In this document: positions 17,158 through 24,602 of the stretch, piece by piece
Layout of the letters: each line of letters opens with the position of its first letter
Position numbering within the stretch: position 1 is the stretch's first letter
Origin: an uncultured Oscillospiraceae bacterium
Lineage (GTDB): Bacteria; Bacillota; Clostridia; Oscillospirales; Oscillospiraceae
Direction: 5' to 3'
Assembly (NCBI GenBank): GCA_944385415.1
Contig: CALWXC010000014.1
Span: 1 to 64,000 of the forward strand
DNA length: 64,000 nucleotides
Program-made: the position numbers and the translations under genes
The notes under the pieces: generated by a model
What the model was told of the DNA's origin: nothing
The model's input: only the letters and a program-made list of their open reading frames with translations
The model's database searches: none

Positions 17158-18188
17158 AATCCTTTGAAGAAATTTTGCAGTCCATGAAGCAATCTCTGGC
17201 GGTGTCCAATTTGGACACACAGGAGGGCAGCTATACCGATACCCTGATTCGGGCTGTGGCCCTGGAGATTGCCGCCGACTACTTCGACCACGATGCTATG
17301 ATTCCCGTGGCTTTTGTGGACGAGACCAGCGGCATCTACATCGACCGCCGCTGCGCTGAGTACGGCATTGAGCGGAAACCCGGCACCAGGGCCACTGCCA
17401 CCATCACATTTGCGGGCAGCAACGGCACCACAGTCCCGGCAGGAACCGCTGTCCAGACGGCAGAGGGCCTGGTCTTTGCTACCGACAAGGCTGTTACCGT
17501 GTCCGATGGCACCGCCACCGCAGCTGTGACAGCCCAGGACGTGGGCGAGCAGTACAACGTGGAAGAAAACGCCATCACCACCCTGCAAAACTCCGCAGGC
17601 GTCACCGTCCAAAGCAGCACCGCTGCCCAGGGCGGTACCGACATGGAGACCGACGCGGCTCTGGTCCAGCGGCTCTATGATCTCTGGCGCAAGCCCGCCA
17701 CCTCCGGCAACGCCTATCACTATGAAAAGTGGGCCCTGGAAGTGGAGGGCATCGGCAAGGCCAAGGTCTTTCCCTGCTGGAACGGCGGCGGCACTGTCAA
17801 GGTGGTGGTCCTGGGCAGCAGCCTGGAGCCGCCCAGCCCGGAGCAGGTGGCCGCTGTGGCGGCCCACATTGAGGAGGAGCGCCCGATCTGTGTGGAGGTC
17901 ACTGTGGAGGCGGCGGAGACGCTGACCGTGGACGTGGCCGCCGCCATCGTACTGGATGGCACCAGGAGCGCCAAAGGGGTGCAGGAGCAGTTTTCCCAGC
18001 TGCTGGACGAATATCTGCGCTCCATTGCCTTTGTCAGTTCTGCGGTCATCTATAACCGCATTGCCTATATGCTACTGTCCATTGACGGCGTCCAGGACTT
18101 TACGGCGCTGACGGTCAATGGCGGCGAGGTCAATCTGACCCTGGCCGATAACCAAGCGCCGGTGCTGGGGGAGGTGACAGTCGCATGA
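17154..18188 (+). CDS. Baseplate J / gp47-like wedge protein (XkdT-like)
   Basis: A 344-residue baseplate wedge protein. Typical motifs are YTDTLIRAVALEIAADYFDH near the start, GTRATATITFAG and VPAGTAVQT in the beta domain, and RKPATSGNAYHYEKWALEV before the C-terminal repeats. It connects hub and fibres and triggers sheath contraction. The 5' end holds palindrome copy 3, encoding VSNLDTQEG. The TTG start overlaps the previous gene. Confidence 0.92.
   Translation: MKSFEEILQSMKQSLAVSNLDTQEGSYTDTLIRAVALEIAADYFDHDAMIPVAFVDETSGIYIDRRCAEYGIERKPGTRATATITFAGSNGTTVPAGTAVQTAEGLVFATDKAVTVSDGTATAAVTAQDVGEQYNVEENAITTLQNSAGVTVQSSTAAQGGTDMETDAALVQRLYDLWRKPATSGNAYHYEKWALEVEGIGKAKVFPCWNGGGTVKVVVLGSSLEPPSPEQVAAVAAHIEEERPICVEVTVEAAETLTVDVAAAIVLDGTRSAKGVQEQFSQLLDEYLRSIAFVSSAVIYNRIAYMLLSIDGVQDFTALTVNGGEVNLTLADNQAPVLGEVTVA
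17202..17218. repeat. 17-bp palindrome, copy 3
   Basis: Exact copy of GTGTCCAATTTGGACAC inside the baseplate J gene, read in the same codon phase as copy 2, so both encode VSNLDT. Confidence 0.85.
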
Positions 18189-18868
18189 TTGCCAACCAGT
18201 ATCCCAAGTGGTGGCAGGCATCGCCGGAGACCCTGGCAATCTGGCAGGCCGAGGACACAGAGGCGGCAGCCCTCCGGGCCCACTGGCGGGAAATCCTGGA
18301 CCAGTGCAATGTGGGGACGGCCACCTGGGGCCTGGCATTGTGGGAGCGGCAGCTGGACTTGCCCACAGATAGTGGCTTGCCGGATGATCTGCGCCGGTCG
18401 AAGATTCTGGCCAAGCTGCGGGGCCTCGGGACCGTGACATTGGCGATGATGCAGGCTGTAGCCGAAAGCTACACCGACGGAGAAGTGGTGGTCGAGGAAT
18501 ACCCGAAGCAATATTATTTTAATCTCCGGTATCTGGACACCGTGGGCGTTGCGCACCAGGATCAGCTGATGCAGACCATTGAGGAGATCAAACCGGCCCA
18601 CCTGGAATACCACATCATCCACCAGGCCACGACCACCTCCACCATCTACACCGGCATTGCCGCCCGGCAGGGCGACCGGTACCGGCTGGCCCCGGTGGTG
18701 TGCAGCGGTTACCGGCAGAATCCCGTATACTGCGGCATTGCGCCCCGGCAGGGCGACCGCTACCAGCTGCGGCCTCTTTCCTGTGGCCCGCTGCGCCGCG
18801 ACCCGGTACGGGTGGGGATGGTCATGCGGCAGGCCGACAAAATCATTGTAAAGCAGGTGAAAACATGA
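18185..18868 (+). CDS. DUF2313 tail protein (YmfQ/XkdU-like) with C-terminal repeats
   Basis: A 227-residue protein. Residues 1-150 match the YmfQ/DUF2313 pattern (ALWERQLDLPTDSGLPDDLR; KILAKLRGLGTVT). The last 75 residues hold three related units of about 25 residues, each with a G(I/M)xxRQxD core, which look like a carbohydrate-type or fibre-docking repeat. The gene overlaps both neighbours by four bases. It is probably the adaptor between wedge and fibre. Confidence 0.85.
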   Translation: MIANQYPKWWQASPETLAIWQAEDTEAAALRAHWREILDQCNVGTATWGLALWERQLDLPTDSGLPDDLRRSKILAKLRGLGTVTLAMMQAVAESYTDGEVVVEEYPKQYYFNLRYLDTVGVAHQDQLMQTIEEIKPAHLEYHIIHQATTTSTIYTGIAARQGDRYRLAPVVCSGYRQNPVYCGIAPRQGDRYQLRPLSCGPLRRDPVRVGMVMRQADKIIVKQVKT

Positions 18869-19476
18869 GCAAATTGCCCGAATTAACTTTGACCAAAGCC
18901 GGTGCGGCCATGCTGGCCAAAACGCCCATTGGTTCGGAAATCCCCGTGACCAAGTGGCGCATTGGTGACGGCCAGCTCCCTGGCGGCGAGGACCCCAGAG
19001 ACCGGACCCAACTGGTCAACCCCGTCCGGGAGCTGCCCATTGCCAGCGTGAAAAATGACGGCAACCAGTGCCTGATCAAGGGCCAGCTGGTCAACACCGA
19101 AATGGATGCCTTTACCTGGCGGGAGACGGGCCTCTATGCCACCGACCCCGACGACGGCGAAATTCTCTACGCCTACGGCTGCGAAGCCGACGGCGCGGAG
19201 ATCCCCGCCGGAGCCACCCAGCTGCGGGAGATCGAGTTTGGTGTGGAGCTGGTGTTTGACACGGCGGCCAATGTGACGGCAGTTATCAGTAAGACGCTGA
19301 TCTTCGCCACACTGGCGGACGTTGAAAACATTCAGGCCGCCGCGGTGGAAACGGCGGTCAATCAGATTGCCAGTCAGATCATCAGCGGCAGCATTTCCAC
19401 CGCCCTGACCGCCGACAACGGCGCAGAGCTGACCACCGACGACGGTATGCAGATCGATGCTGTGCGATTTTTATGA
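18865..19476 (+). CDS. Tail fibre / tail-collar protein (DUF3751-type N-terminus)
   Basis: A 203-residue protein. The N-terminal 150 residues match the phage tail-collar fibre domain (LTKAGAAMLAKTPIGSEIPV, KWRIGDGQLPG, FTWRETGLYATD). ATG 18865 overlaps the previous stop (ATGA). It is short for a fibre and ends in an acidic tail, so it probably attaches the following receptor-binding protein to the baseplate. Confidence 0.85.
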   Translation: MSKLPELTLTKAGAAMLAKTPIGSEIPVTKWRIGDGQLPGGEDPRDRTQLVNPVRELPIASVKNDGNQCLIKGQLVNTEMDAFTWRETGLYATDPDDGEILYAYGCEADGAEIPAGATQLREIEFGVELVFDTAANVTAVISKTLIFATLADVENIQAAAVETAVNQIASQIISGSISTALTADNGAELTTDDGMQIDAVRFL

Positions 19477-19488
19477 GGAGGTTTGAGT

Positions 19489-20298
19489 ATGAGCATCAAA
19501 ACCAATGAGTTGCCCCAGGCGGCAGCAATGGCCGACAACGACAGCTTTGTCGCCACGACATCCCAGGGGACAAAGCGCATTTCGCTGTCGCTGCTCAAGC
19601 AGATCATGGGGCAGATTTTCGCGCCGGCGCCGGTGGCATCCACCACCGTGCTATATGTCAACGCAGACAGCGGCAGCGACAGCAGCGACGGCAAGAGTGC
19701 GGAGCGCGCCAAAAAGACACTGGCGGCTGCCCTGGCCACACTGCCCAAGGACCTGGGCGGCAAATCTGTCACAATCAACCTCAGCGGCACGTTTGATGAG
19801 CTTGTGAACATCCAGGATTTCTGCCACGGTGATTTGACGCTGCAAGGTGAGGAAGGAGCGCATGGCAGATTTACCAATGCAGGCACAATCTACTCCAATG
19901 ATGTCCTGCTTACCATCAATAATGTGGACTTTTCTGGGACTGCCTCGTCTCATGTGCTGATCATCCGCGACAACAAATCGGTTGTCATTGAAAATTCGGT
20001 TATGGACGCAACCGCTGGTGGTAATGGACCAATGATGCGCCGCAATGGCTATGTGTTCTTTAACAACTGTTCTATCAGCAACGCCAGCAGGGATGCGCTG
20101 CTGGTAAACTCCGGCGTTGTATCCGTTCTCAATTTGTCTGGAAGCAGCAATAATACTGGCGTAAAATGCGGAAATTCTTACTACAGAGAGACTGGCATTG
20201 TAATTGCCAATGGGTTGACCATCAGCGCCAGTGTGCAGTTCCAGTCTGAGCAGGGCGGCGTAATTTTCAATGACGGTAAACTGTATGGAGGGGAATGA
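19489..20298 (+). CDS. Probable tail-spike / receptor-binding protein with beta-helix
   Basis: A 269-residue protein. A short N-terminal helix region (to about 45) leads into LYVNADSGSDSSDGKSAERA, a common beginning of phage spike repeats, followed by short parallel-strand repeats (VLLTINNVDFSG, VVIENSVMDATAG, YVFFNNCSISNA, VSVLNLSGSS) typical of a right-handed beta-helix. Such domains bind or cut surface glycans; no catalytic residues can be named. ATG 19489 has AGGAGG seven bases upstream; the in-frame TTG at 19483 is less likely. Confidence 0.72.
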   Translation: MSIKTNELPQAAAMADNDSFVATTSQGTKRISLSLLKQIMGQIFAPAPVASTTVLYVNADSGSDSSDGKSAERAKKTLAAALATLPKDLGGKSVTINLSGTFDELVNIQDFCHGDLTLQGEEGAHGRFTNAGTIYSNDVLLTINNVDFSGTASSHVLIIRDNKSVVIENSVMDATAGGNGPMMRRNGYVFFNNCSISNASRDALLVNSGVVSVLNLSGSSNNTGVKCGNSYYRETGIVIANGLTISASVQFQSEQGGVIFNDGKLYGGE

Positions 20299-20843
20299 GC
20301 ATGAAAGTAACCTATGCAAATCAAACTTATAACTGTATCAAAGCCATCCGGGAAGGAAACAGTGCTACGCTGTATCTGGCTGATGGTGGCCCTATCCACC
20401 TGTACGGGATTCAGGAGGATGCCTGGGAGAAGTTCCAGTTTGAGGGCGGCGACTGGTATCAGCCACCCCTGGAGGAGGTCAAGGCCCAGCGTATTGCACA
20501 GAGTAAGGCTGATCTGGCAGCGTACCTGGAATCCCATCCTATCCAGTGGACCGACGGTGAGCAGTACTCCATTACCGCAGAGAAACAGCAGCAGCTGACT
20601 GGCAAGATCCTGTCGGCCACGCTGGCACAGCAGACCTCCACGCCGTACACGCTGACGTGGAACAGTACCGGCCAGGTGTGCAAGGAGTGGACCCTGGAGG
20701 AGCTGGGTAAGCTGGCCTTTGCCATCGATGCCCGCGTCACAGCCCTGGTGGCCTACCAGCAGACCCAGGAGGTGGCCATGCGGGATGCCGAAAGTCTGGA
20801 AGCCCTGGCGGCCATCGAGATGGACTATGACGCAGTGGGGTAA
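20295..20843 (+). CDS. Fibre-associated protein with DUF4376-like C-terminus
   Basis: A 182-residue protein. An N-terminal small beta domain (VTYANQTYNCIKAIREGN) precedes a helical part with YLESHPIQWTDGEQYS and KLAFAIDARVTALVAYQQ, as in DUF4376 proteins beside fibre genes. It may chaperone or tether the spike. It starts at an ATGA overlap; a second in-frame ATG is at 20301. Confidence 0.7.
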   Translation: MSMKVTYANQTYNCIKAIREGNSATLYLADGGPIHLYGIQEDAWEKFQFEGGDWYQPPLEEVKAQRIAQSKADLAAYLESHPIQWTDGEQYSITAEKQQQLTGKILSATLAQQTSTPYTLTWNSTGQVCKEWTLEELGKLAFAIDARVTALVAYQQTQEVAMRDAESLEALAAIEMDYDAVG

Positions 20844-21264
20844 TCGTGTCCTGTCCATGCTCCTATGGAGCTGGGGCGGCACGGTGTACTTCTTGATGGA
20901 GGTGGGCTACAAGTCCATCACCGGCCACCCAGAGCGGATCAGTTGGACCATGCTGGTGTTGGCCATCCTTCTATCCATCCCCCTGGAGCGCTTCGGGGCG
21001 GAGCTGCCCTGGGAGATGCCCTTGATGTTCCAGGCTGCCATCTGCACCGTGGCCATTACCGCCACGGAGTTGGTGGCCGGGCTGATCCTCAATACCTGGC
21101 TGGGCCTGGGCGTCTGGGATTATTCCCATCTGCCCCTCAACCTATGGGGTCAAATCTGCGTCCAGTATGCCCTGCTTTGGTACATCCTGTGCCTGATCTT
21201 TATTCCTGTATTCGACTGGCTGCGCTATGCAGTCGAAGGCGGCGAGAAGCCGCACTATACATAA
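20827..21264 (+). CDS. Phage-borne CmpB-like ('putative ABC transporter permease') membrane protein
   Basis: A 145-residue protein with four hydrophobic segments of the ABC_trans_CmpB/COG4905 type. Typical text is MLLWSWGGTVYFLMEVGYKS, ELVAGLILNTWLGLGVWDY and the LPLNLWGQICVQYALLWY segment. The family name is historical and its biochemical function is unproven. ATG 20827 gives a 17-base overlap with the previous gene; ATG 20857 is an alternative. It sits between fibre and lysis genes, so a role in lysis or lysogenic conversion is possible. Confidence 0.75.
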   Translation: MTQWGNRVLSMLLWSWGGTVYFLMEVGYKSITGHPERISWTMLVLAILLSIPLERFGAELPWEMPLMFQAAICTVAITATELVAGLILNTWLGLGVWDYSHLPLNLWGQICVQYALLWYILCLIFIPVFDWLRYAVEGGEKPHYT

Positions 21265-21308
21265 ATCAGCAACGGCGAATACGCCGAAAAATGAAAGGAG
21301 AAAAAACT

Positions 21309-21626
21309 ATGCTGAAAAACTATCTGTGGACCATCTGGCAGTGTGCGAACGAGGAGCGCACCGACGGCGACAATCTGACCGGCGATATGGAGATCGCGCC
21401 CAACCTCTTTGTGGAGGGTATCAAGGGCAATCCCCAGCACCAGTACAAGGCCCTGGCGGAGATTGACGTCCCCGCAGCCAAGGCCAAGTGGGAGGCCCTG
21501 GACGCTGCTGCCCAGGCCAAGGAGTACGACGAGGTCGGCAAGATCATCGACCGCAACTACAAGGCGCTGTGCGCGGCCTTTGTTGCCGGTGACCGGGAGA
21601 AGTTCCTGTCCATCGTCAACAGCTGA
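21309..21626 (+). CDS. Unrecognised phage protein before the holin
   Basis: A 105-residue soluble, mainly helical protein (MLKNYLWTIWQCANEERTDG...), with no family recognised. ATG 21309 is preceded by AAAGGAG (21294-21300) at eight bases. It lies between a membrane protein gene and the holin. A strong GGGGCCGG/CCGGCCCC hairpin (21633-21652) follows the stop. Confidence 0.65.
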   Translation: MLKNYLWTIWQCANEERTDGDNLTGDMEIAPNLFVEGIKGNPQHQYKALAEIDVPAAKAKWEALDAAAQAKEYDEVGKIIDRNYKALCAAFVAGDREKFLSIVNS

Positions 21627-21632
21627 CCAACC

Positions 21633-21652
21633 GGGGCCGGGACACCGGCCCC
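21633..21652. other. GC-rich intercistronic hairpin before the holin gene
   Basis: An 8-bp perfect GC stem with a GACA loop and no T-run. It may pause transcription or protect the upstream mRNA end, just before the holin ribosome binding site. Confidence 0.5.
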
Positions 21653-21671
21653 ATCCACAAAGGAGGACCAT

Positions 21672-22154
21672 ATGGAATTTGATTGGATGCTGGCAGTCAA
21701 AGCCGGACTTACTGCTGCACTGGGAGCATTCTCCGCTTTTTGGGGCTGGCTGGGCTGGCTGATTGCGGCCTGGGTGGTGCTGATGGCCCTGGACTACATT
21801 ACCGGCACCGCTGCCGCCATGAAAAACGGTGAATGGGCTAGTCATACGGCCCGGGAGGGTATCTGGCATAAGATGGGCGAGGTGGTGGTGGTCATCATTG
21901 CCGCCTTTGCCGATGGTTTACTGTCTATCATCATGGAGCAGCTGCCCATGGTGGAGATTGCCCTGCCGGAGATCGGCTTGCTGCTGCCTTTGGTGCTGGT
22001 GTGGTACGCCATTACGGAGCTGGGCAGCATTGCCGAAAACGCCCAGCGCATGGGCGCTCCCATTCCGGCCTGGCTGGTAAAGCTCATGGCCAACGGCAAG
22101 GAGGCCGTGGACGCCGCCGGGGATAAGCTAATTGGAGGTGACAGCGAAAAATGA
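21672..22154 (+). CDS. Phage holin (toxin-secretion/phage-lysis holin type)
   Basis: A 160-residue holin with three to four hydrophobic segments (AALGAFSAFWGWLGWLIAAW; the family core VVLMALDYITGTAAAMKNGE; GLLLPLVLVWYAITELGSI) and a polar C-terminus. It opens the membrane at lysis so that the following amidase can reach the wall. AAAGGAGG precedes the ATG, and the stop overlaps the amidase start by four bases. Confidence 0.92.
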   Translation: MEFDWMLAVKAGLTAALGAFSAFWGWLGWLIAAWVVLMALDYITGTAAAMKNGEWASHTAREGIWHKMGEVVVVIIAAFADGLLSIIMEQLPMVEIALPEIGLLLPLVLVWYAITELGSIAENAQRMGAPIPAWLVKLMANGKEAVDAAGDKLIGGDSEK

Positions 22155-22942
22155 AACTGCTGCTGATTGCAGGCCATGGCGCCGGTGACCCCGGCGCTGT
22201 GGGCAATGGCTTCCAGGAGGCCACCGAGACCCGCAAGGTGGTGGCCGCTCTGGCCCAGGCCCTGGATGGCTGCTGCGATGTGGCTACCTATCCTACGGAT
22301 CGCAACGCCTACAGCGATTACAAGGCGGGGCAGTTGACCAAAACGGCCCAGTTCGCCCGGTATGACTATGTGTTGGAGATCCACTTCAACGCCGTCAAGG
22401 CCTCCACCACCGACGGCAAAACCAAGGGTACGGAGATTTACGTTACCACCGCCGAGCCGGGCACAGAAGTGGAGCAGGCCATGGTGGCGGCCATCGCCGC
22501 CGTCGGTCTTACCAACCGGGGCGTAAAGCGGAACAACTGGGAAGTCATCAACCAGGCCCGGAAAGCTGGGACCTCTTCGGCCCTGCTGGAGATTTGCTTT
22601 ATTGATGATGCCGACGATATGGCTATCTATGCAGCCAAACAGTCGGATATCGTCGAGGCCATCGCCATGAGTATCATTGACGGCTTTGGCTTGCAGCGGC
22701 CGGAGCAGGAACAGGAGGAAACTATGACATACGAACAGTGGAAGGCTTTTGCCCAGCGTTATGAGGCCGAACAGGCTGCCCAGGCCCCGAGCCAGTGGTC
22801 AGCTGCCGACCGGGAGTGGGCTGAGAACAACGGCGTTGTTGCCGGTGCTGGAAAGAAAATGGACTATATGTCTCACGTTACCAAAGAGGAAGTGACGGCT
22901 ATGTGTCACCGGACCTATGAGCTGGTCGTGAACCAGCAATAA
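22151..22942 (+). CDS. N-acetylmuramoyl-L-alanine amidase endolysin (Amidase_3)
   Basis: A 263-residue zinc amidase that cuts the bond between MurNAc and L-alanine. Motifs are AGHGAGDPGA (metal His 9), the following Glu of the QEATETRK helix, the EIHFNA histidine, and the catalytic Glu in LLEICF. The catalytic domain fills residues 1-185. The tail (about 210-263; WAENNGVVAGAG and VTKEEVTAMCHRTYEL) resembles an SLH-like wall-binding repeat. It is the last phage gene before attR. Confidence 0.95.
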   Translation: MKLLLIAGHGAGDPGAVGNGFQEATETRKVVAALAQALDGCCDVATYPTDRNAYSDYKAGQLTKTAQFARYDYVLEIHFNAVKASTTDGKTKGTEIYVTTAEPGTEVEQAMVAAIAAVGLTNRGVKRNNWEVINQARKAGTSSALLEICFIDDADDMAIYAAKQSDIVEAIAMSIIDGFGLQRPEQEQEETMTYEQWKAFAQRYEAEQAAQAPSQWSAADREWAENNGVVAGAGKKMDYMSHVTKEEVTAMCHRTYELVVNQQ

Positions 22943-22951
22943 AGCAGGGCC

Positions 22952-22971
22952 TATTGCAAAATTTTGCAATA
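22952..22971. terminator. 20-bp perfect palindrome after the endolysin gene
   Basis: A perfect inverted repeat (TATTGCAAAA/TTTTGCAATA) ten bases past the amidase stop. It is AT-rich and has no clean T-run, so it is either a weak end signal for the late transcript or a protein-binding site near the attachment region. Confidence 0.45.
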
Positions 22972-23058
22972 AATTATAGTATTTCCCCTTATTTTTCCCC
23001 TTACGCCGAGCGAGATGTAAAGCACGCTATTTCGTAGAATGCCCTTTTCGCTGTAAAA

Positions 23059-23124
23059 ATTTGAACTATTTTCGTCAGAAAACACTTATTTCTCCCCTAT
23101 TTTTTGTTACCAAATAGTTCAAAT
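23059..23124. repeat. 13-bp inverted repeat spanning the attachment region
   Basis: ATTTGAACTATTT (23059-23071) and AAATAGTTCAAAT (23112-23124) are perfect reverse complements. The right arm runs into the T-loop of the tRNA fragment. The arms may be recognition sites for the integrase. Confidence 0.6.
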
Positions 23125-23140
23125 CCCTCCCACTCCGCCA
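23117..23140 (+). other. attR: 3' end of a tRNA-Ser gene (prophage right boundary)
   Basis: The sequence holds a T-loop (TTCAAAT, 23118-23124), the 3' T-stem strand CCCTC, the acceptor strand CCACTCC, discriminator G and an encoded CCA. The upstream bases do not provide the matching 5' T-stem, so it is a fragment rather than a gene. G73 and the text resemble tRNA-Ser. Identity beginning at the T-loop suggests an integrase that crosses over in the T-arm. The full tRNA and integrase should lie to the left of the window. Confidence 0.75.
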
Positions 23141-23177
23141 AGAGCATCTGCGTTTTTCGCAGATGCTCTTCTTTTTG
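23140..23177 (+). terminator. Terminator of the interrupted tRNA gene
   Basis: A 13-bp perfect stem (AAGAGCATCTGCG / CGCAGATGCTCTT) with a T5 loop, followed by CTTTTTG. It starts at the last base of the CCA end, as expected for the original tRNA terminator left on the far side of the prophage. Confidence 0.85.
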
Positions 23178-23254
23178 TCTCTATCATGTGCCATAAAGGA
23201 ACGGTTGCACTTCCCTTATCTTGCAGCTTTTTCAACAATGTTCCATTTTTTCCG

Positions 23255-23283
23255 TTGCCTTTGGGGGCAAAACGCGCTATACT
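23255..23283 (+). promoter_or_regulatory. Sigma-A-type promoter of degV
   Basis: TTGCCT (23255-23260) and TATACT (23278-23283) are separated by 17 bases, 61 bases before the degV start. Confidence 0.75.
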
Positions 23284-23343
23284 ATTCCATACTATCCACG
23301 CTGTGACCCGCCATTGGCCGCGTCACGCCAGAAAGGACGTCTC

Positions 23344-24210
23344 ATGAAACGGATCGCCATCGTCACCGACAGCAACAGCGGTATCACTCAGACCGAAGCC
23401 AAGCAACTGGGGATTTCCGTGCTGCCCATGCCATTTTTTATCGATGATACCCTCTATTTCGAAGACATCACATTGACTCAGGAGGCTTTTTACGAAAAGC
23501 TCTTACAGGATGCCGACATCTCCACCTCCCAGCCCTCTCTGGGCGACGTGACCCAGCTGTGGGACCAACTGCTGCAGGAGTATGAATCGGTTCTGCACAT
23601 TCCCATGTCCAGCGGTCTCAGCAGCTCCTGTCAGTCGGCCCGGATGCTGGCCGACGACTACGACGGCCGTGTGGTGGTGGTGGACAACCAACGGATCTCC
23701 GTCACGCAGCGCCAATCCGTGCGTGACGCCATGGCCCTGGCAGAATCCGGGCACAGTGCTGAGGAAATCCGCGCGATTCTGGAAGAACAAAAGCTCCAGG
23801 CCAGCATTTATATCAGTCTGGAAACCCTCAAATATCTGAAAAAGGGCGGCCGCATCACCCCTGCCGCCGCCGCCATCGGCACGGTCCTCAATCTCAAGCC
23901 CGTCCTGCAAATCCAGGGCGAAAAGCTGGACGCCTATGCCAAGGTGCGCGGCAAAAAAGCCGCCCGCCGAACCATGATCGAAGCCATTCAAAAGGACCTG
24001 AAAAATCGTTTCGCGGAACCATTGGCCCAAGGCCGCATGGGCTTCGGCATCGCCTATTCCGGCAATCTGGAGGAAGCCCTGGACTGGAAAGCAGAACTGG
24101 AAGCCGCTTTCCCCGGCGTGGACTTCCAGATGGACCCCCTGAGCCTCAGCGTCGCCTGCCACATCGGTTACGGCGCCCTGGCCTGCGGCTGTTATGTGAA
24201 GGCAATCTGA
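23344..24210 (+). CDS. degV: DegV family fatty-acid-binding protein
   Basis: A 288-residue DegV/FakB-type protein. Such proteins hold a fatty acid in a pocket and present it to the FakA kinase for phosphorylation. Seen here are the start IAIVTDSNSGI, the SQPSLGD motif at about residue 60, PMSSGLSSSCQSA in the nucleotide-side loop, and LKYLKKGGRITPAAAAIG. The ATG at 23344 is downstream of the promoter; an upstream in-frame extension would overlap it. It is a single-gene unit with its own terminator. Confidence 0.93.
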   Translation: MKRIAIVTDSNSGITQTEAKQLGISVLPMPFFIDDTLYFEDITLTQEAFYEKLLQDADISTSQPSLGDVTQLWDQLLQEYESVLHIPMSSGLSSSCQSARMLADDYDGRVVVVDNQRISVTQRQSVRDAMALAESGHSAEEIRAILEEQKLQASIYISLETLKYLKKGGRITPAAAAIGTVLNLKPVLQIQGEKLDAYAKVRGKKAARRTMIEAIQKDLKNRFAEPLAQGRMGFGIAYSGNLEEALDWKAELEAAFPGVDFQMDPLSLSVACHIGYGALACGCYVKAI

Positions 24211-24217
24211 CATCTTA

Positions 24218-24249
24218 TGGGAGCTGTGATTTGCACAGCTCCCACTTTT
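24218..24249 (+). terminator. degV terminator
   Basis: An 11-bp perfect stem (TGGGAGCTGTG / CACAGCTCCCA) with a 5-base loop, followed by CTTTTC. Confidence 0.85.
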
Positions 24250-24282
24250 CGCAATTTTAACAAATTGTTCACGATTCATTCG

Positions 24283-24310
24283 TTGTTTTTTCATAAAGCA
24301 CAAGTATAAT
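24283..24310 (+). promoter_or_regulatory. Promoter of the 26-residue mini-gene
   Basis: TTGTTT (24283-24288) and a perfect TATAAT (24305-24310) lie 16 bases apart in an AT-rich stretch just after the degV terminator. Confidence 0.75.
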
Positions 24311-24345
24311 TAGATGCAAATAAAGAAACGAAAGGAGGATGCAGC

Positions 24346-24426
24346 ATGATGTATCACAACATTCCCGATATCGATGATCTGATCTTCGGCAACGATGACG
24401 ATTGTTCCTACAACAGCGAAAAGTAA
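24346..24426 (+). CDS. 26-residue acidic small protein (unrecognised)
   Basis: The frame encodes a 26-residue peptide beginning MMYHNIPDIDDLIFG and ending NDDDCSYNSEK, rich in Asp with one Cys. It is supported by a near-perfect AAAGGAGG (24331-24338) eight bases before the first ATG, a good promoter and a terminator four bases after the stop, so it is a complete one-gene unit. No family is recognised. It could be a regulatory small protein, a modified-peptide precursor or a leader. No maturation or export genes are adjacent. Confidence 0.65.
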   Translation: MMYHNIPDIDDLIFGNDDDCSYNSEK

Positions 24427-24429
24427 GGA

Positions 24430-24467
24430 CCAGGGATTCGGGGACGAATGCCCTGGCTTTTCTTTTT
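24430..24467 (+). terminator. Terminator of the mini-gene
   Basis: The stem CCAGGGATTCG / CGAATgCCCTGG (one bulged G) with a GGGA loop is followed by CTTTTCTTTTT. Confidence 0.85.
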
Positions 24468-24516
24468 GTCCGGTCCTACCGCCCCAGAGGGCCGGAGATC
24501 TTCCACGAAAATTTCC

Positions 24517-24540
24517 CATCATCACCCGATGATGTTTTTT
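24517..24540 (+). terminator. Second terminator-like hairpin
   Basis: CATCATC-ACCC-GATGATG followed by six T residues. No gene on the plus strand lies between it and the previous terminator, so it may act as a back-up. Confidence 0.6.
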
Positions 24541-24563
24541 ATAATTTCATTTCATCGATTGCA

Positions 24564-24602
24564 GCAAAGACCGCCGCGGACAGTTCCGCGGCGGTCTTTG
24601 CT
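24564..24602. terminator. Strong GC-rich bidirectional hairpin
   Basis: AAAGACCGCCGCGG paired with CCGCGGCGGTCTTT around a 6-base loop, flanked by GCTTTTG on the plus strand. It could stop transcripts arriving from either side. Confidence 0.7.

Noticed and set aside
23117..23140. A complete tRNA gene
   Set aside because: Only the T-loop to CCA end is present; no anticodon arm, D-arm or 5' acceptor strand can be found upstream.
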